Below, one piece after another: positions 27,121 through 34,666 of a DNA stretch of 64,000 nucleotides; the stretch's first letter is position 1, and every line of letters starts with the position of its first letter. The notes beneath the pieces were generated by a model. That model was not told where the DNA came from. It saw only the letters and a program-made list of their open reading frames with translations, and made no database searches. Made by a program: the position numbers and the translations under genes. The stretch comes from Polynucleobacter asymbioticus QLW-P1DMWA-1 (GTDB lineage: Bacteria; Pseudomonadota; Gammaproteobacteria; Burkholderiales; Burkholderiaceae). The stretch is from the NCBI RefSeq assembly GCF_000016345.1, contig NC_009379.1, positions 310,001 through 374,000 of the forward strand. Reading direction: 5' to 3'.

Positions 27121-27486
27121 ATGAAGGCAATAATCTTATTTGGCCATGGTGCGCGAGATAGTCGTTGGCGCGAGCCATTCGATCGGCTTGCTAGTCTGTG
27201 GCAAGAGCAACATGCTAGTACCCCTGTAGAACTTGCTTTCTTGGAAATGATGCAACCTTCTTTAGAGGAAGCTGTTACTGCATTGGCAGCCAAGGGTGCC
27301 ACTCAAATTACTATCGTGCCGGTATTTTTTGGCCAAGGCGGTCATTTACGCAATGACTTTCCGGTGCTGCTGCAGGCTTGCCAGGAAAAATTTCCGGCAG
27401 TTTCTTTAAGCGCGACGCTTGCCGTTGGTGAGGATTTAGGGGTTTTGCAAGCGATCATTGATTTTGGATCACAAAAAATATCCTGA
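27121..27486 (+). CDS. cbiX: Small CbiX-type sirohydrochlorin chelatase
   Basis: A 121-residue protein of the single-domain CbiX class (usual length about 120-130). The two metal-handling histidines are visible: His9 in ILFGHGARDSR and His75 in FFGQGGHLRND. It inserts Co or Fe into sirohydrochlorin; the latter gives sirohaem, the cofactor of the sulfite reductase encoded 2.3 kb downstream, together with the cobA methyltransferase. It lies alone on the plus strand, followed by the TumE/TumA module. Sirohaem supply is the likely role because no other cobalamin genes are seen in the window. Confidence 0.85.
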   Translation: MKAIILFGHGARDSRWREPFDRLASLWQEQHASTPVELAFLEMMQPSLEEAVTALAAKGATQITIVPVFFGQGGHLRNDFPVLLQACQEKFPAVSLSATLAVGEDLGVLQAIIDFGSQKIS

Positions 27487-27508
27487 TTATTTAACCCTTG
27501 GGTTTATC

Positions 27509-27533
27509 AGGTATGTAATATAATCACATACCT
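27509..27533 (+). promoter_or_regulatory. Putative tumE-tumA promoter with overlapping palindromic operator
   Basis: AGGTATGT (27509-27516) and ACATACCT (27526-27533) form a perfect 8-bp inverted repeat around a 9-base spacer. A consensus -10 box, TATAAT, lies inside at 27519-27524, with a weak -35 (TTGGGT at 27498). A repressor bound here would block RNA polymerase. The downstream toxin gene starts at 27549, so the leader is very short. Confidence 0.6.
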
Positions 27534-27548
27534 GTGCTACTATAGCCT

Positions 27549-27890
27549 ATGTCTAAAAAGCCTAGGCCAAAGCTTGAATCTCAATTAGAACGAGAAACCT
27601 TTAAGTTAAAGTCGAGCAATGGTGGTGGGCTATTAAGTTTTGAAGTTTGGGGCTATGTGCAAGACGGTAAGACGGTTGTTGCCCGATATAACTTGGCTTA
27701 TATAAATAAGCTGATTTGTCAAAAAGATAATGGGCGTGTTTTGGGGTTTGATAATGCGCATGATTACCACCATAGGCACTACATGGGAAAAGTAGCCCCT
27801 GTCCAGTTTGTGAGTTACGAGAAGACGCTGGAGCAGTTCGAGCAAGACTGGCAAGAAATTATCAAAGGATTTAAAAAGGGTAAGAAATGA
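27549..27890 (+). CDS. tumE: TumE-family toxin (DUF6516)
   Basis: A 113-residue protein with the core RYNLAYINKLICQKDNGRVL, followed by FDNAHDYHHRHYMG, typical of the TumE/DUF6516 family found as the toxin partner of HTH antitoxins. The His-rich YHHRHY segment is near residue 76. The stop overlaps the start of the HTH gene by 4 bp (ATGA). In this type the toxin gene precedes the antitoxin gene, the reverse of most modules. A palindromic operator covers the promoter. Toxic activity is family knowledge and not visible from sequence. Confidence 0.8.
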   Translation: MSKKPRPKLESQLERETFKLKSSNGGGLLSFEVWGYVQDGKTVVARYNLAYINKLICQKDNGRVLGFDNAHDYHHRHYMGKVAPVQFVSYEKTLEQFEQDWQEIIKGFKKGKK

Positions 27891-28261
27891 CAAAAGTGAT
27901 TATTCGTACCGATAAAGTTGAAGGCTTTTTCGATCGCGCACGGAAAGCTGCTCAAAAAGTAGACCGCAGTGAATCCTTTAAGAAGTCAGTTACCTTTTCC
28001 TTTGAAGACCCGGCGGAAATGTTCATGGTCCTCTCTGAGGCTCGTAGACGTTTGATGTTGGAGGTAATGAGTGAGCCCAAAACGATTACCCAGTTAACAG
28101 CTAAGCTACATCGGGATCGCTCTGCGATAACAAAGGATATTGGCCTATTAGAAAAAGTTGGTTTACTTGTTTCTCATAAAATAGCCAATCCAGGCCATGG
28201 TATCGAAAAATTGGTGCAGACTGTAGCCTCTAAAATCGAGATGATAGCTACACTTGGCTAA
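27887..28261 (+). CDS. tumA: TumA-family HTH antitoxin
   Basis: A 124-residue DNA-binding protein with a winged-helix region: RRRLMLEVMSEPKTITQLTA, then RDRSAITKDIGLLEKVGLLV, like the HVO_A0114/TumA family. The N-terminal half (SFEDPAEMFMVLSEARR) may bind the toxin. It overlaps the toxin gene by 4 bp, so the two are translated together. Autoregulation through the inverted repeat at 27509-27533 is likely. The gene ends 10 bp from the convergent cobA gene. Confidence 0.8.
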   Translation: MTKVIIRTDKVEGFFDRARKAAQKVDRSESFKKSVTFSFEDPAEMFMVLSEARRRLMLEVMSEPKTITQLTAKLHRDRSAITKDIGLLEKVGLLVSHKIANPGHGIEKLVQTVASKIEMIATLG

Positions 28262-28271
28262 TTATTAGAGC

Positions 28272-29093
28272 TTAGCCAGTTTTCTTTAGCAATACCTCGA
28301 CATCCCTATTAGCGCTAAGTGCTTTTTTCTCTATAGCATCGATCTTCAAAGCTGCGCCAATCATGATGAGCGCAGGCGAAGTGCTATCAAACCAGCCATC
28401 TGCTTTACCTTCGGCTAACTCTTGCAGAGTGCTAGTCCACTGGCGCTCACGCGGTGTGCTCACCGCTTCCAGAATATGTACTGGCGTACCTTGACTCATA
28501 TGTGAGTGTTGTGCAATCAATTGCTGTGCAATCTTGGCTGCATCTTTGCGACCCATGTAGTACACCAAGGTATCTGCAGTAGGGTTGGCAATAGGCTGGT
28601 CGGAGGTAAGATTTTCAGCGCCTTGAGCAAGGGTTATGAAGGCTACGCTTCTTGAAACACCACGCAAGGTCAATGATTGCTGAATGCTGGCTGCCCCAGC
28701 TAGCGCAGCAGTAATGCCTGGCACAACTTCCATCTCAATACCTGCAGCATTCAAAGCCTGAATTTCTTCATCGGCGCGACCGAACAGCATCGGATCACCA
28801 CCTTTGAGTCGTACGACAGTCTGATATTTTTGTGCCGCATCTACTAGGCGTTTGTTAATAAATTCTTGAGCGGAAGAGAGTTTGCCGCAACGTTTGCCTA
28901 CTGCAATCTGAATTGCTTGAGGGCATAGGGCGAGCATTTCTGGTTCGACTAAGGCATCGTGAAAAACAATATCGGCCTGCGCTAAGAGTTTTGCCCCGCG
29001 CACAGTGATGAGATCAGCCGCGCCTGGCCCAGCACCGACTAGGTAAACCTTACCTTGGGCTTGTGATGTGGGTTTGGAAGTTGACTGATTCAT
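28272..29093 (-). CDS. cobA: Uroporphyrinogen-III C-methyltransferase
   Basis: A 273-residue SUMT. VYLVGAGPGAADLITVRGAK near the N-terminus is the SAM-binding motif, followed by VRLKGGDPMLFGRADEE, VVPGITAALAGAA and TLVYYMGRKDAAKI, all diagnostic. It methylates uroporphyrinogen III twice to precorrin-2, the start of sirohaem synthesis. It lacks the dehydrogenase/chelatase half of CysG, consistent with a separate CbiX in the window. It is the last gene of the unit cysI-DUF934-cobA, 21 bp after the DUF934 gene. Confidence 0.95.
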   Translation of the reverse strand: MNQSTSKPTSQAQGKVYLVGAGPGAADLITVRGAKLLAQADIVFHDALVEPEMLALCPQAIQIAVGKRCGKLSSAQEFINKRLVDAAQKYQTVVRLKGGDPMLFGRADEEIQALNAAGIEMEVVPGITAALAGAASIQQSLTLRGVSRSVAFITLAQGAENLTSDQPIANPTADTLVYYMGRKDAAKIAQQLIAQHSHMSQGTPVHILEAVSTPRERQWTSTLQELAEGKADGWFDSTSPALIMIGAALKIDAIEKKALSANRDVEVLLKKTG

Positions 29094-29114
29094 GTTCTGC
29101 TGAATATTAAATAG

Positions 29115-29717
29115 TTAAGCGCTCAAAGAGGCGCGCGTAGTTCTTAAGCCGCGCCAGCTGTTTTGAGTAGTGACACTAAATAAGTCGAATTGCTTTAAGG
29201 CCACATCAGTGTTTTGATCGGGGCGTAAGGCAAAGCTATCAAAGCCAACGCGAGCACCTTGCAAGAGTTGATCGATCAATACATCACCAATCGCACGGAT
29301 CTCACCTTGCCATTGGAAGCGATCACGCAATAGGGCTGCAGTACTAAAGCTTCTACCATCCCTGAAAATAGGGAAGTGCGCTGCCACTACAGGCCATACT
29401 GTTTTACCCACTTCAATTAATTGCTCATGTTTGAGAATATCTTCATCAGCCGCAAACCAAACGCCAATCTTTCCTTCTTTGGCTTTAGCGGCAATATCAC
29501 TTTCATTGTGGTGTTGCACCCACCAAGAAAATGGCACTAGAACTTTTGTAATGTTGGCTGGACCATGCTCTAAATCAGGTAATCCGCCTTCATCTTGGCT
29601 GCCACTCCAAATTAACCACACATTTGGAGCTAAGCTTGGTTTACTACCCTTAGGAAAGTGCAGCACTTGATCGTGCGCTGCAATCGTATTGCTGCTTGGT
29701 GTATTGGTTTGGCTCAT
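29115..29717 (-). CDS. DUF934 protein, sulfite-reductase-associated
   Basis: A 200-residue soluble protein of the DUF934 family, recognised by its place behind cysI and by GKTVWPVVAAHFPIFRDGRS and ATAALLRDRFQWQGEIRAIG, a conserved region. Start ATG overlaps the cysI stop by 4 bp. The family occurs almost only next to cysI or nitrite reductase genes in Proteobacteria; it is thought to take the place of an electron-transfer or assembly partner, as no cysJ flavoprotein subunit is present. The biochemical role is not established. Confidence 0.85.
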   Translation of the reverse strand: MSQTNTPSSNTIAAHDQVLHFPKGSKPSLAPNVWLIWSGSQDEGGLPDLEHGPANITKVLVPFSWWVQHHNESDIAAKAKEGKIGVWFAADEDILKHEQLIEVGKTVWPVVAAHFPIFRDGRSFSTAALLRDRFQWQGEIRAIGDVLIDQLLQGARVGFDSFALRPDQNTDVALKQFDLFSVTTQNSWRGLRTTRASLSA

Positions 29718-31426
29718 GATGCATCCTCTCCAGAAACCTGGGCTGCTTTTTCTTTCTTCTTGGCGTTCTTATAGGCCGCCTCTTTAAATGGCGTCACCCC
29801 TAAACGGCGATACGCCTGAATAAATGACTCATCGTCCTTACGATCTTGCACGTAAGTATTGATGATGTTGGTAATCACATCTGGGATCTCGTCTGCATAG
29901 AAAGAAGGCCCAATCACCTTACCAATCGCTGCGTCATTGCCTTGCTCGCCACCCAAAGTGATTTGATACCACTCTTCACCATCTTTATCGACACCCAGCA
30001 CGCCAATATTGCCTACGTGGTGATGACCGCAAGAATTAATGCAACCAGAAATATTCAAACTGATATCACCTAGATCAAACAGGTAATCGAGGTCATCAAA
30101 GCGTTCCTGAATGGCTTTAGCAATCGGTAATGATTTAGCATTTGCCAGTGAACAGAAGTCACCACCTGGGCAGGCAATGATGTCAGTCAGCAAACCAACG
30201 TTTGGCAATGCCACTTTTTGCTTTTTAGCCTCTTGCCATAATTCATAAAGCTTGGCTTGCTCAACATCAGCCAGCACCAAGTTTTGTTCATGGGTGGCAC
30301 GCAGTTCACCAAAGCTATATTGATCAGATAGATCAGCAATCGCATACATCTGCGCCGTCGTAGCATCGCCAGGCGCTACTGAGCCATGTGGCTTGAGTGA
30401 CAAAATCACACTCGCATACCCTGGTACTTGATGTGGTTTGACATTGCGCCCTAACCAGCGAGCAAAAGCAGCCTGATCTGCTTGACTTGCACCGGCAATC
30501 ACTTGATCAGTTGTCAATGCAGGTAAATCTTTGTAAGCAGGCTTAGTAAAGTGTTTAGCAACACGATCCCATTCAGCCTGAGTAAAGTTGTCATCGCCTT
30601 CTTTGATGTGGAGCCATTCACCTTCCACTTGGCGGGCGAACTCTTCTGGACTTAAAGCTTTGACTAAGATCTTGATCCTAGCCTTATAGAGATTATCTCT
30701 GCGGCCAAAGCGGTTGTAAACGCGCAAGAGAGCAGTGAGATAGCTCGGCAGTAATTGCCATGGCAAACCTGTTTTTATGAGCGAACCCAAAATAGGCGTA
30801 CGCCCCATGCCGCCACCAGCATAGATATCAGCTAGCAATTCACCTTGGGCATTTTTCTTCAATTCAATACCGACATCATGACAAAGCAAGATAGTGCGAT
30901 CTTCTTTAGCGCCATTAATCGCAAATTTAAATTTACGTGGCAGGTGTGCAAACTCTGGGTGCAGAGTTGACCATTGGCGAAGTAATTCACAAATAGGGCG
31001 TGGATCTACATATTCATCTCCAGCAACACCAGCAAAGGCATCACTCGTAATATTGCGAATGCAGTTGCCAGAAGTTTGAATGGCATGCATTTCGACTGTA
31101 GCTAGCTCAGCCAAAATATCGGGAGTGTCTTCTAACGTGACCCAGTTGTATTGAATATTTTGACGAGTAGTGAAGTGACCATATCCGCGGTCATACTTTT
31201 CTGAAATCAGTGCCATCGTGCGCAACTGTTTCGAATTAAATAATCCGTATGGAATGGCAACGCGCAACATATAAGCATGGCGCTGGTGATACAAACCATT
31301 TTGTAAGCGCAGCGGGCGGAACTCTTCTTCAGCAAGAGTGCCATCAAGGCGCCGGGCTACTTGGTCTCGAAATTGGGCAACCCGTTGATCTACAAGGGTT
31401 TGGTCAATGTGGTCATATTTATACAT
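29714..31426 (-). CDS. cysI: Sulfite reductase haemoprotein (nitrite/sulfite reductase family)
   Basis: A 570-residue sirohaem and [4Fe-4S] enzyme. The cluster ligands are the CX5C motif in CPGGDFCSLANAKS and the CX3C motif in NISGCINSCGHHHVG, in the C-terminal half. Two ferrite-reductase half domains precede them; GHFTTRQNIQYNWV near residue 80 and GNCIRNITSDAFAG near residue 120 are substrate- and sirohaem-contact segments. It reduces sulfite to sulfide in the cytoplasm. First gene of the operon with DUF934 and cobA. The ribosome site is weak (GTGGGC). Its promoter region is shared with the divergent xre-res module. Confidence 0.95.
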   Translation of the reverse strand: MYKYDHIDQTLVDQRVAQFRDQVARRLDGTLAEEEFRPLRLQNGLYHQRHAYMLRVAIPYGLFNSKQLRTMALISEKYDRGYGHFTTRQNIQYNWVTLEDTPDILAELATVEMHAIQTSGNCIRNITSDAFAGVAGDEYVDPRPICELLRQWSTLHPEFAHLPRKFKFAINGAKEDRTILLCHDVGIELKKNAQGELLADIYAGGGMGRTPILGSLIKTGLPWQLLPSYLTALLRVYNRFGRRDNLYKARIKILVKALSPEEFARQVEGEWLHIKEGDDNFTQAEWDRVAKHFTKPAYKDLPALTTDQVIAGASQADQAAFARWLGRNVKPHQVPGYASVILSLKPHGSVAPGDATTAQMYAIADLSDQYSFGELRATHEQNLVLADVEQAKLYELWQEAKKQKVALPNVGLLTDIIACPGGDFCSLANAKSLPIAKAIQERFDDLDYLFDLGDISLNISGCINSCGHHHVGNIGVLGVDKDGEEWYQITLGGEQGNDAAIGKVIGPSFYADEIPDVITNIINTYVQDRKDDESFIQAYRRLGVTPFKEAAYKNAKKKEKAAQVSGEDAS

Positions 31427-31515
31427 AGCCCACGATTGTCATGGATTTTCAATATTCCTTCAAATACTCAAAAGTGGATTCTATATGTCCAAATTGATAT
31501 ATCAGCTTTGAGCCA

Positions 31516-31561
31516 TTGTATTTCTATAGAAATTTAAATAGAATAATATTTCATTAGAAAT
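31516..31561 (+). promoter_or_regulatory. Putative xre-res promoter with two palindromic operators
   Basis: ATTTCTATAGAAAT (31520-31533) and ATTTCATTAGAAAT (31548-31561) are two near-identical palindromes 28 bp apart. A candidate promoter is TTGTAT at 31516-31521 and TAGAAT at 31539-31544 with a 17-base spacer. The first palindrome sits in the spacer and the second over the expected start of transcription, a good geometry for autorepression by the Xre antitoxin. The region is also the upstream region of cysI. Confidence 0.6.
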
Positions 31562-31588
31562 AAACAACTCAATACAAAATCGCAAAAA

Positions 31589-31966
31589 ATGACCGCCTCC
31601 ACTCAATTTAAGCCTATTTCAAGCCCTGCTTCGGTTTTGGCGAAGGCGGTGACTCGTGCTGCAGATCGGCTTGAGATATCACATGCTTTATTGGCGCGGA
31701 TTTTGGGTTTAAGTCCCACCTCTATTACTCGCCTATATCAAGGGGGGTATGTCTTAAGGGAAGGTAGCAAAGAATGGGATTTTTCGCTGCTTTTTATTCG
31801 CCTATATCGCTCCTTAGATTCAATTGTCAGTGATGACGCTGTAGCAAAACAATGGCTTCAAAGCGAGAACTTGGGTTTACATGCCCAACCCATTTCATTA
31901 ATTCAGACTACGGAGGGATTAGTACGTGTCGTTCAATACTTGGACTCCTCACGCGGTATCGTCTAA
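31589..31966 (+). CDS. Xre/MbcA/ParS-type antitoxin (DUF2384)
   Basis: A 125-residue antitoxin. Residues about 15-65 form an HTH (LEISHALLARILGLSPTSIT, RLYQGG), and residues about 70-120 the toxin-binding MbcA/ParS domain (SDDAVAKQWLQSENLGL, GLVRVVQYLDSSRG). The next gene, a RES toxin, starts inside its last 41 bases in another frame, as usual for this type II module. The paired palindromes upstream suggest autoregulation. Confidence 0.88.
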   Translation: MTASTQFKPISSPASVLAKAVTRAADRLEISHALLARILGLSPTSITRLYQGGYVLREGSKEWDFSLLFIRLYRSLDSIVSDDAVAKQWLQSENLGLHAQPISLIQTTEGLVRVVQYLDSSRGIV

Positions 31967-32636
31967 TGCCTTCTCCTCGTGTGCGGAGGTTTGGAGAATC
32001 GTTGAGGCCCAGCATATTGCGTCAACGATGAAGTTAGTTGACGACTTTGAAGAGCAGGAAATGTTGGAAGTCCTGCTTGAAAAAAATAAACCACCACTAC
32101 CTATGGATGCGTTCGGGTTAGAGTATTTACTTGCTACGCCATTTCGATATAACCCTAAAAGAGGGGGCTCTCGCTTCCGCTCAGAAATTGATCCTGGCAT
32201 ATTTTATGGGGCGCAATCCATTCAAGCTGCAGGCGCAGAGTTGGGATATTGGCGTTGGAAGTTTCTTCAAGACGCAATTGAGTTAAATAACTTAAGTCCC
32301 GTAGCCCACACCGTTTTTTCTTGTAAGCCTACTTGCTTAGCAGTAGATCTTCGTCAAAACCCATTTTTAGGTCATCAGGAGGCTTGGTGTAATTCAACTG
32401 ATTATTTAGCTACCCAAGAATTTGCACGCATTGCTCGCAAGGCAAACATGCAGGCGATTGTGTATCAATCCGCTCGCGATACTGATGACTCTTGGTGTGT
32501 AGCTATCTTAGATCCCACGGCATTGAAAGGAGTTAAGGTGCAGATTGATCCACATACTTGGTTTTTATCGGTTCACCAAGATGGCGTTCGCTTGAAAAGC
32601 CAGAATGCGTTTTATAACTATAGAGCCCTAATGTAA
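31926..32636 (+). CDS. RES-domain toxin (NAD-consuming type)
   Basis: A 236-residue protein of the RES family named for conserved Arg, Glu and Ser. Here they appear as Arg in FRYNPKRGGSRF, Glu in AAGAELGYWR and Ser in YQSARDTDDSW. Known members (ParT, MbcT and relatives) attack NAD+ or modify a metabolic enzyme with ADP-ribose. Start GTG at 31926, overlapping the antitoxin gene by 41 bp. The usual length of about 150-230 is met, so the gene looks intact. Confidence 0.88.
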   Translation: MSFNTWTPHAVSSNAFSSCAEVWRIVEAQHIASTMKLVDDFEEQEMLEVLLEKNKPPLPMDAFGLEYLLATPFRYNPKRGGSRFRSEIDPGIFYGAQSIQAAGAELGYWRWKFLQDAIELNNLSPVAHTVFSCKPTCLAVDLRQNPFLGHQEAWCNSTDYLATQEFARIARKANMQAIVYQSARDTDDSWCVAILDPTALKGVKVQIDPHTWFLSVHQDGVRLKSQNAFYNYRALM

Positions 32637-32714
32637 AAGTGGTTTTTTCCATTCTCTAAAATTAGTTCAGCCATTTAAAAAAATAACTGCACTAATTTTT
32701 ATTTAATTTTTCCT

Positions 32715-32758
32715 AAGGAGTCTGTCATGACGTAACTAATGAAAAGGAGTTTGTTATG
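32715..32758 (+). promoter_or_regulatory. Duplicated ribosome site with a two-codon minimal ORF
   Basis: AAGGAG at 32715-32720 is followed after six bases by ATG ACG TAA (32727-32735). AAGGAG at 32744-32749 is followed after six bases by the ATG at 32756 of the next gene. The unit AAGGAGT-TGT-ATG is thus repeated with a 29-bp step, and the first copy opens a Met-Thr-stop frame. It may be a chance duplication or a translation-control leader. Confidence 0.55.
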
Positions 32759-33073
32759 TCACGAACAATGAGACGTAAAAATGAACGGTATGAATACACC
32801 TGGGTATTAAAAGACTGGGATCTCTATATCAAATGTGGCATCAGAGTACGGCATGACTCTCGTTCAAGTGCTGGCCGGAAAGCAATTGCCATTTTTCACT
32901 CTGATAAGCAGGTCACAATGGGAACTTCAGCACCACGCTGGTATAGAAGGCTATACGATCGACGCCGCCGCACTAGAAATAATCGGGTGATGAAGCATTG
33001 GCTTGATGGAAAGGACTTTGACCCCTTATTTGAAGCGCGTCATAGGCATGGGGCTAACTGGTCTTGGTGGTAA
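32756..33073 (+). CDS. Small basic protein of unknown function
   Basis: A 105-residue protein very rich in Arg and Trp, with a strong ribosome site (AAGGAG, six bases). It has a cluster RWYRRLYDRRRRTRNNR in the middle and ends RHRHGANWSWW. From memory, short proteins with the layout P-x-W-x-R-R ... W-x-W at the end occur in phages and bacteria without known function. No Cys or membrane helix, so DNA or RNA binding is possible but not shown. It lies between the RES and Doc modules and ends before a strong terminator. Confidence 0.75.
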   Translation: MSRTMRRKNERYEYTWVLKDWDLYIKCGIRVRHDSRSSAGRKAIAIFHSDKQVTMGTSAPRWYRRLYDRRRRTRNNRVMKHWLDGKDFDPLFEARHRHGANWSWW

Positions 33074-33120
33074 TTTCCGAAGACTGGTTAGAAGTAAAGA
33101 CTAAATATATCAAATGCATT

Positions 33121-33165
33121 GAATATCTAAGACCCTTGCTATTTGGGCCTTAGATATTCTTTATT
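33121..33165. terminator. Bidirectional terminator
   Basis: GAATATCTAAG (33121-33131) pairs perfectly with CTTAGATATTC (33149-33159), and CCC with GGG above one mismatch, around a nine-base loop; T-rich sequence follows. It separates the convergent basic-protein and doc genes. Confidence 0.85.
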
Positions 33166-33542
33166 TAGTTCAATTTTTTTTGACAAATGGAACGTAACCA
33201 AGCATCAATCACATGATGCTCCAGCTCTTGCCTGTCGAACATATCTAAAATTTTTGTGTAAGCATCTCTAGAGTTAATGTTTAGCTGCATACCGTTTATG
33301 CGTAAAAATGTATCCATTGCTGCAAATGCAATTCTTTTGTTTCCGTCGATAAAAGGATGATTAACAGCGAGACTTTCAAATAAGGCTGAAGCTTGACCAA
33401 TCAGATCCGGATAGTAGCCGCACTGAGGGCGATTTAAGGCCGCCTCAAGTGCATCTGTATTTCTAATACCGGGAGAACCACCAAATCTTTGAATCAAGAC
33501 CTCATGCATCAAGATGAGATCTTCAAAAGAAAGATAAATCAC
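33165..33542 (-). CDS. doc: Doc-type Fic toxin
   Basis: A 125-residue Fic protein. The catalytic motif is HPFIDGNKR at residues 62-70. The Lys before the final Arg, in place of the Gly of AMP-transferring Fic proteins (HPFxxGNGR), is the Doc type; P1 Doc phosphorylates elongation factor Tu and halts translation. The start overlaps the stop of the antitoxin gene by one base. The length is that of Doc (about 126). Confidence 0.93.
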   Translation of the reverse strand: MIYLSFEDLILMHEVLIQRFGGSPGIRNTDALEAALNRPQCGYYPDLIGQASALFESLAVNHPFIDGNKRIAFAAMDTFLRINGMQLNINSRDAYTKILDMFDRQELEHHVIDAWLRSICQKKLN

Positions 33543-33772
33543 TACTTGGCAAGTTCTTTGTATAGATCCTCAAACTCCTGCAAGCTTTGAGCAAAGTGAG
33601 ACATCATTTGGCGGCGATTAATGGCAAATCCTTTTTTACTGAGGTAATCGCGAAAGGCTTCATCCAAAACAGCATGGAATTTCCGACCCTCTGCATCAGC
33701 AATTTGATGGAGGCCATTCAAAATCTCAGGACTGGCTTGAGAGGAAAATTTGCTTAAATTGAGTGTTTTCAT
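33542..33772 (-). CDS. Antitoxin partner of Doc
   Basis: A 76-residue protein directly upstream of and touching doc, with AAGGAAAG before the ATG. SKFSSQASPEILNGLHQIAD suggests an N-terminal DNA-binding part, perhaps ribbon-helix-helix, and the C-terminal HFAQSLQEFEDLYKELAK is a helix that would block the Fic site. It is not clearly of the classical Phd family, so I give no symbol. The palindrome at its promoter fits autoregulation with Doc. Confidence 0.8.
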   Translation of the reverse strand: MKTLNLSKFSSQASPEILNGLHQIADAEGRKFHAVLDEAFRDYLSKKGFAINRRQMMSHFAQSLQEFEDLYKELAK

Positions 33773-33787
33773 AGCTTTCCTTCACTT

Positions 33788-33823
33788 TTTCAAGATTATT
33801 CTTGAAATTTCATGAAAAATCAA
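33788..33823 (-). promoter_or_regulatory. Putative doc-module promoter and operator
   Basis: TTTCAAGATTATTCTTGAAA (33788-33807) is a perfect palindrome with a four-base centre. On the minus strand TTGATT (33818-33823) and AATAAT (33795-33800) are spaced by 17 bases, and the second hexamer is in the palindrome. A further TCAAGAA half-site overlaps the -35 side. This fits repression of the toxin-antitoxin pair by its own antitoxin. Confidence 0.6.
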
Positions 33824-33852
33824 GAAACCTTAAAAACCCTGAAAAAATAGGT

Positions 33853-34224
33853 TTAAAGCTTAAATTCTCTATAGTGCCTATAAAGATTAGCAATGGCTGA
33901 GAAGCCCAACACTACCAGCAATACTGAAAAGAGATATTCAGTAGTGAGGTAATTAAACACTCCTAAATGGATCAAGATTGCAGCGGCAACAAAGGCTGCT
34001 ACAGAGCCTGCAGCAACATACTTGAAGTTGGGAATAAATGCGCCCAAAGTGATGGCGACAAAAATCAAGTACAACTCAGAGGCTAATTGATCGGCAGTAT
34101 TAAAAATAGTGTTGGTTAACTCAGGAGCGACAACTTTCCCGACTATGGCAATGATCAGGATGCAACCCAAAATAAGAAAATTGAGTTTTGCCTTATTCAG
34201 AATGCCCTTGAGTTGCTCATTCAT
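33853..34224 (-). CDS. Small membrane protein, unknown
   Basis: A 123-residue protein with four hydrophobic helices (for example LNFLILGCILIIAIVGKVV and YVAAGSVAAFVAAAILIHLG). I do not recognise a family. It follows the 74-residue membrane protein gene by 4 bp on the same strand, so the two probably form one unit and may be partners in the inner membrane. Confidence 0.7.
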   Translation of the reverse strand: MNEQLKGILNKAKLNFLILGCILIIAIVGKVVAPELTNTIFNTADQLASELYLIFVAITLGAFIPNFKYVAAGSVAAFVAAAILIHLGVFNYLTTEYLFSVLLVVLGFSAIANLYRHYREFKL

Positions 34225-34228
34225 CTTT

Positions 34229-34453
34229 TTAGCCGCCGTTGCCGTTAAAGACGAGGAAGATGCCTATCCATAAAAGAATGAAGGCAACCAAAATCGTGAA
34301 ACCAATTTTCTTGATGAAATAGCCCAAAGTATCCATATAAGCTTCATCATTGCGACCAAACCATTGATCAAAGCGTTTCCAGACAAAACGTCCCACCACT
34401 AAAGGTAGGAGCATGGCAACAATGCCAAGAATGATGGTGAGGGTGGTATCCAT
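34229..34453 (-). CDS. Small two-helix membrane protein, unknown
   Basis: A 74-residue protein with two hydrophobic helices at about residues 5-22 and 50-68 separated by a charged stretch (WKRFDQWFGRNDEAYMDTLG). First gene of the two-gene unit with the 123-residue membrane protein. No family recognised. No cysteine or obvious catalytic motif is seen. Confidence 0.65.
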   Translation of the reverse strand: MDTTLTIILGIVAMLLPLVVGRFVWKRFDQWFGRNDEAYMDTLGYFIKKIGFTILVAFILLWIGIFLVFNGNGG

Positions 34454-34666
34454 ATCAATACTTTCTTATGCCGGCTACTTCTAATCACCTTGAGTAATTA
34501 GTGGCTGGATCTCATTATTTATACAAGGCCAAAGAATACCCGTTTTTATAGATCATCCAACCTCCACCTAGGCATTGGGTGCCTCCAAAGCCCATTTTCG
34601 CTGGAAAGAGGGGTTTATTGATACAGTAGAGGCTTCTTTACCTATTCATGACTTGAAAGCGAACAC

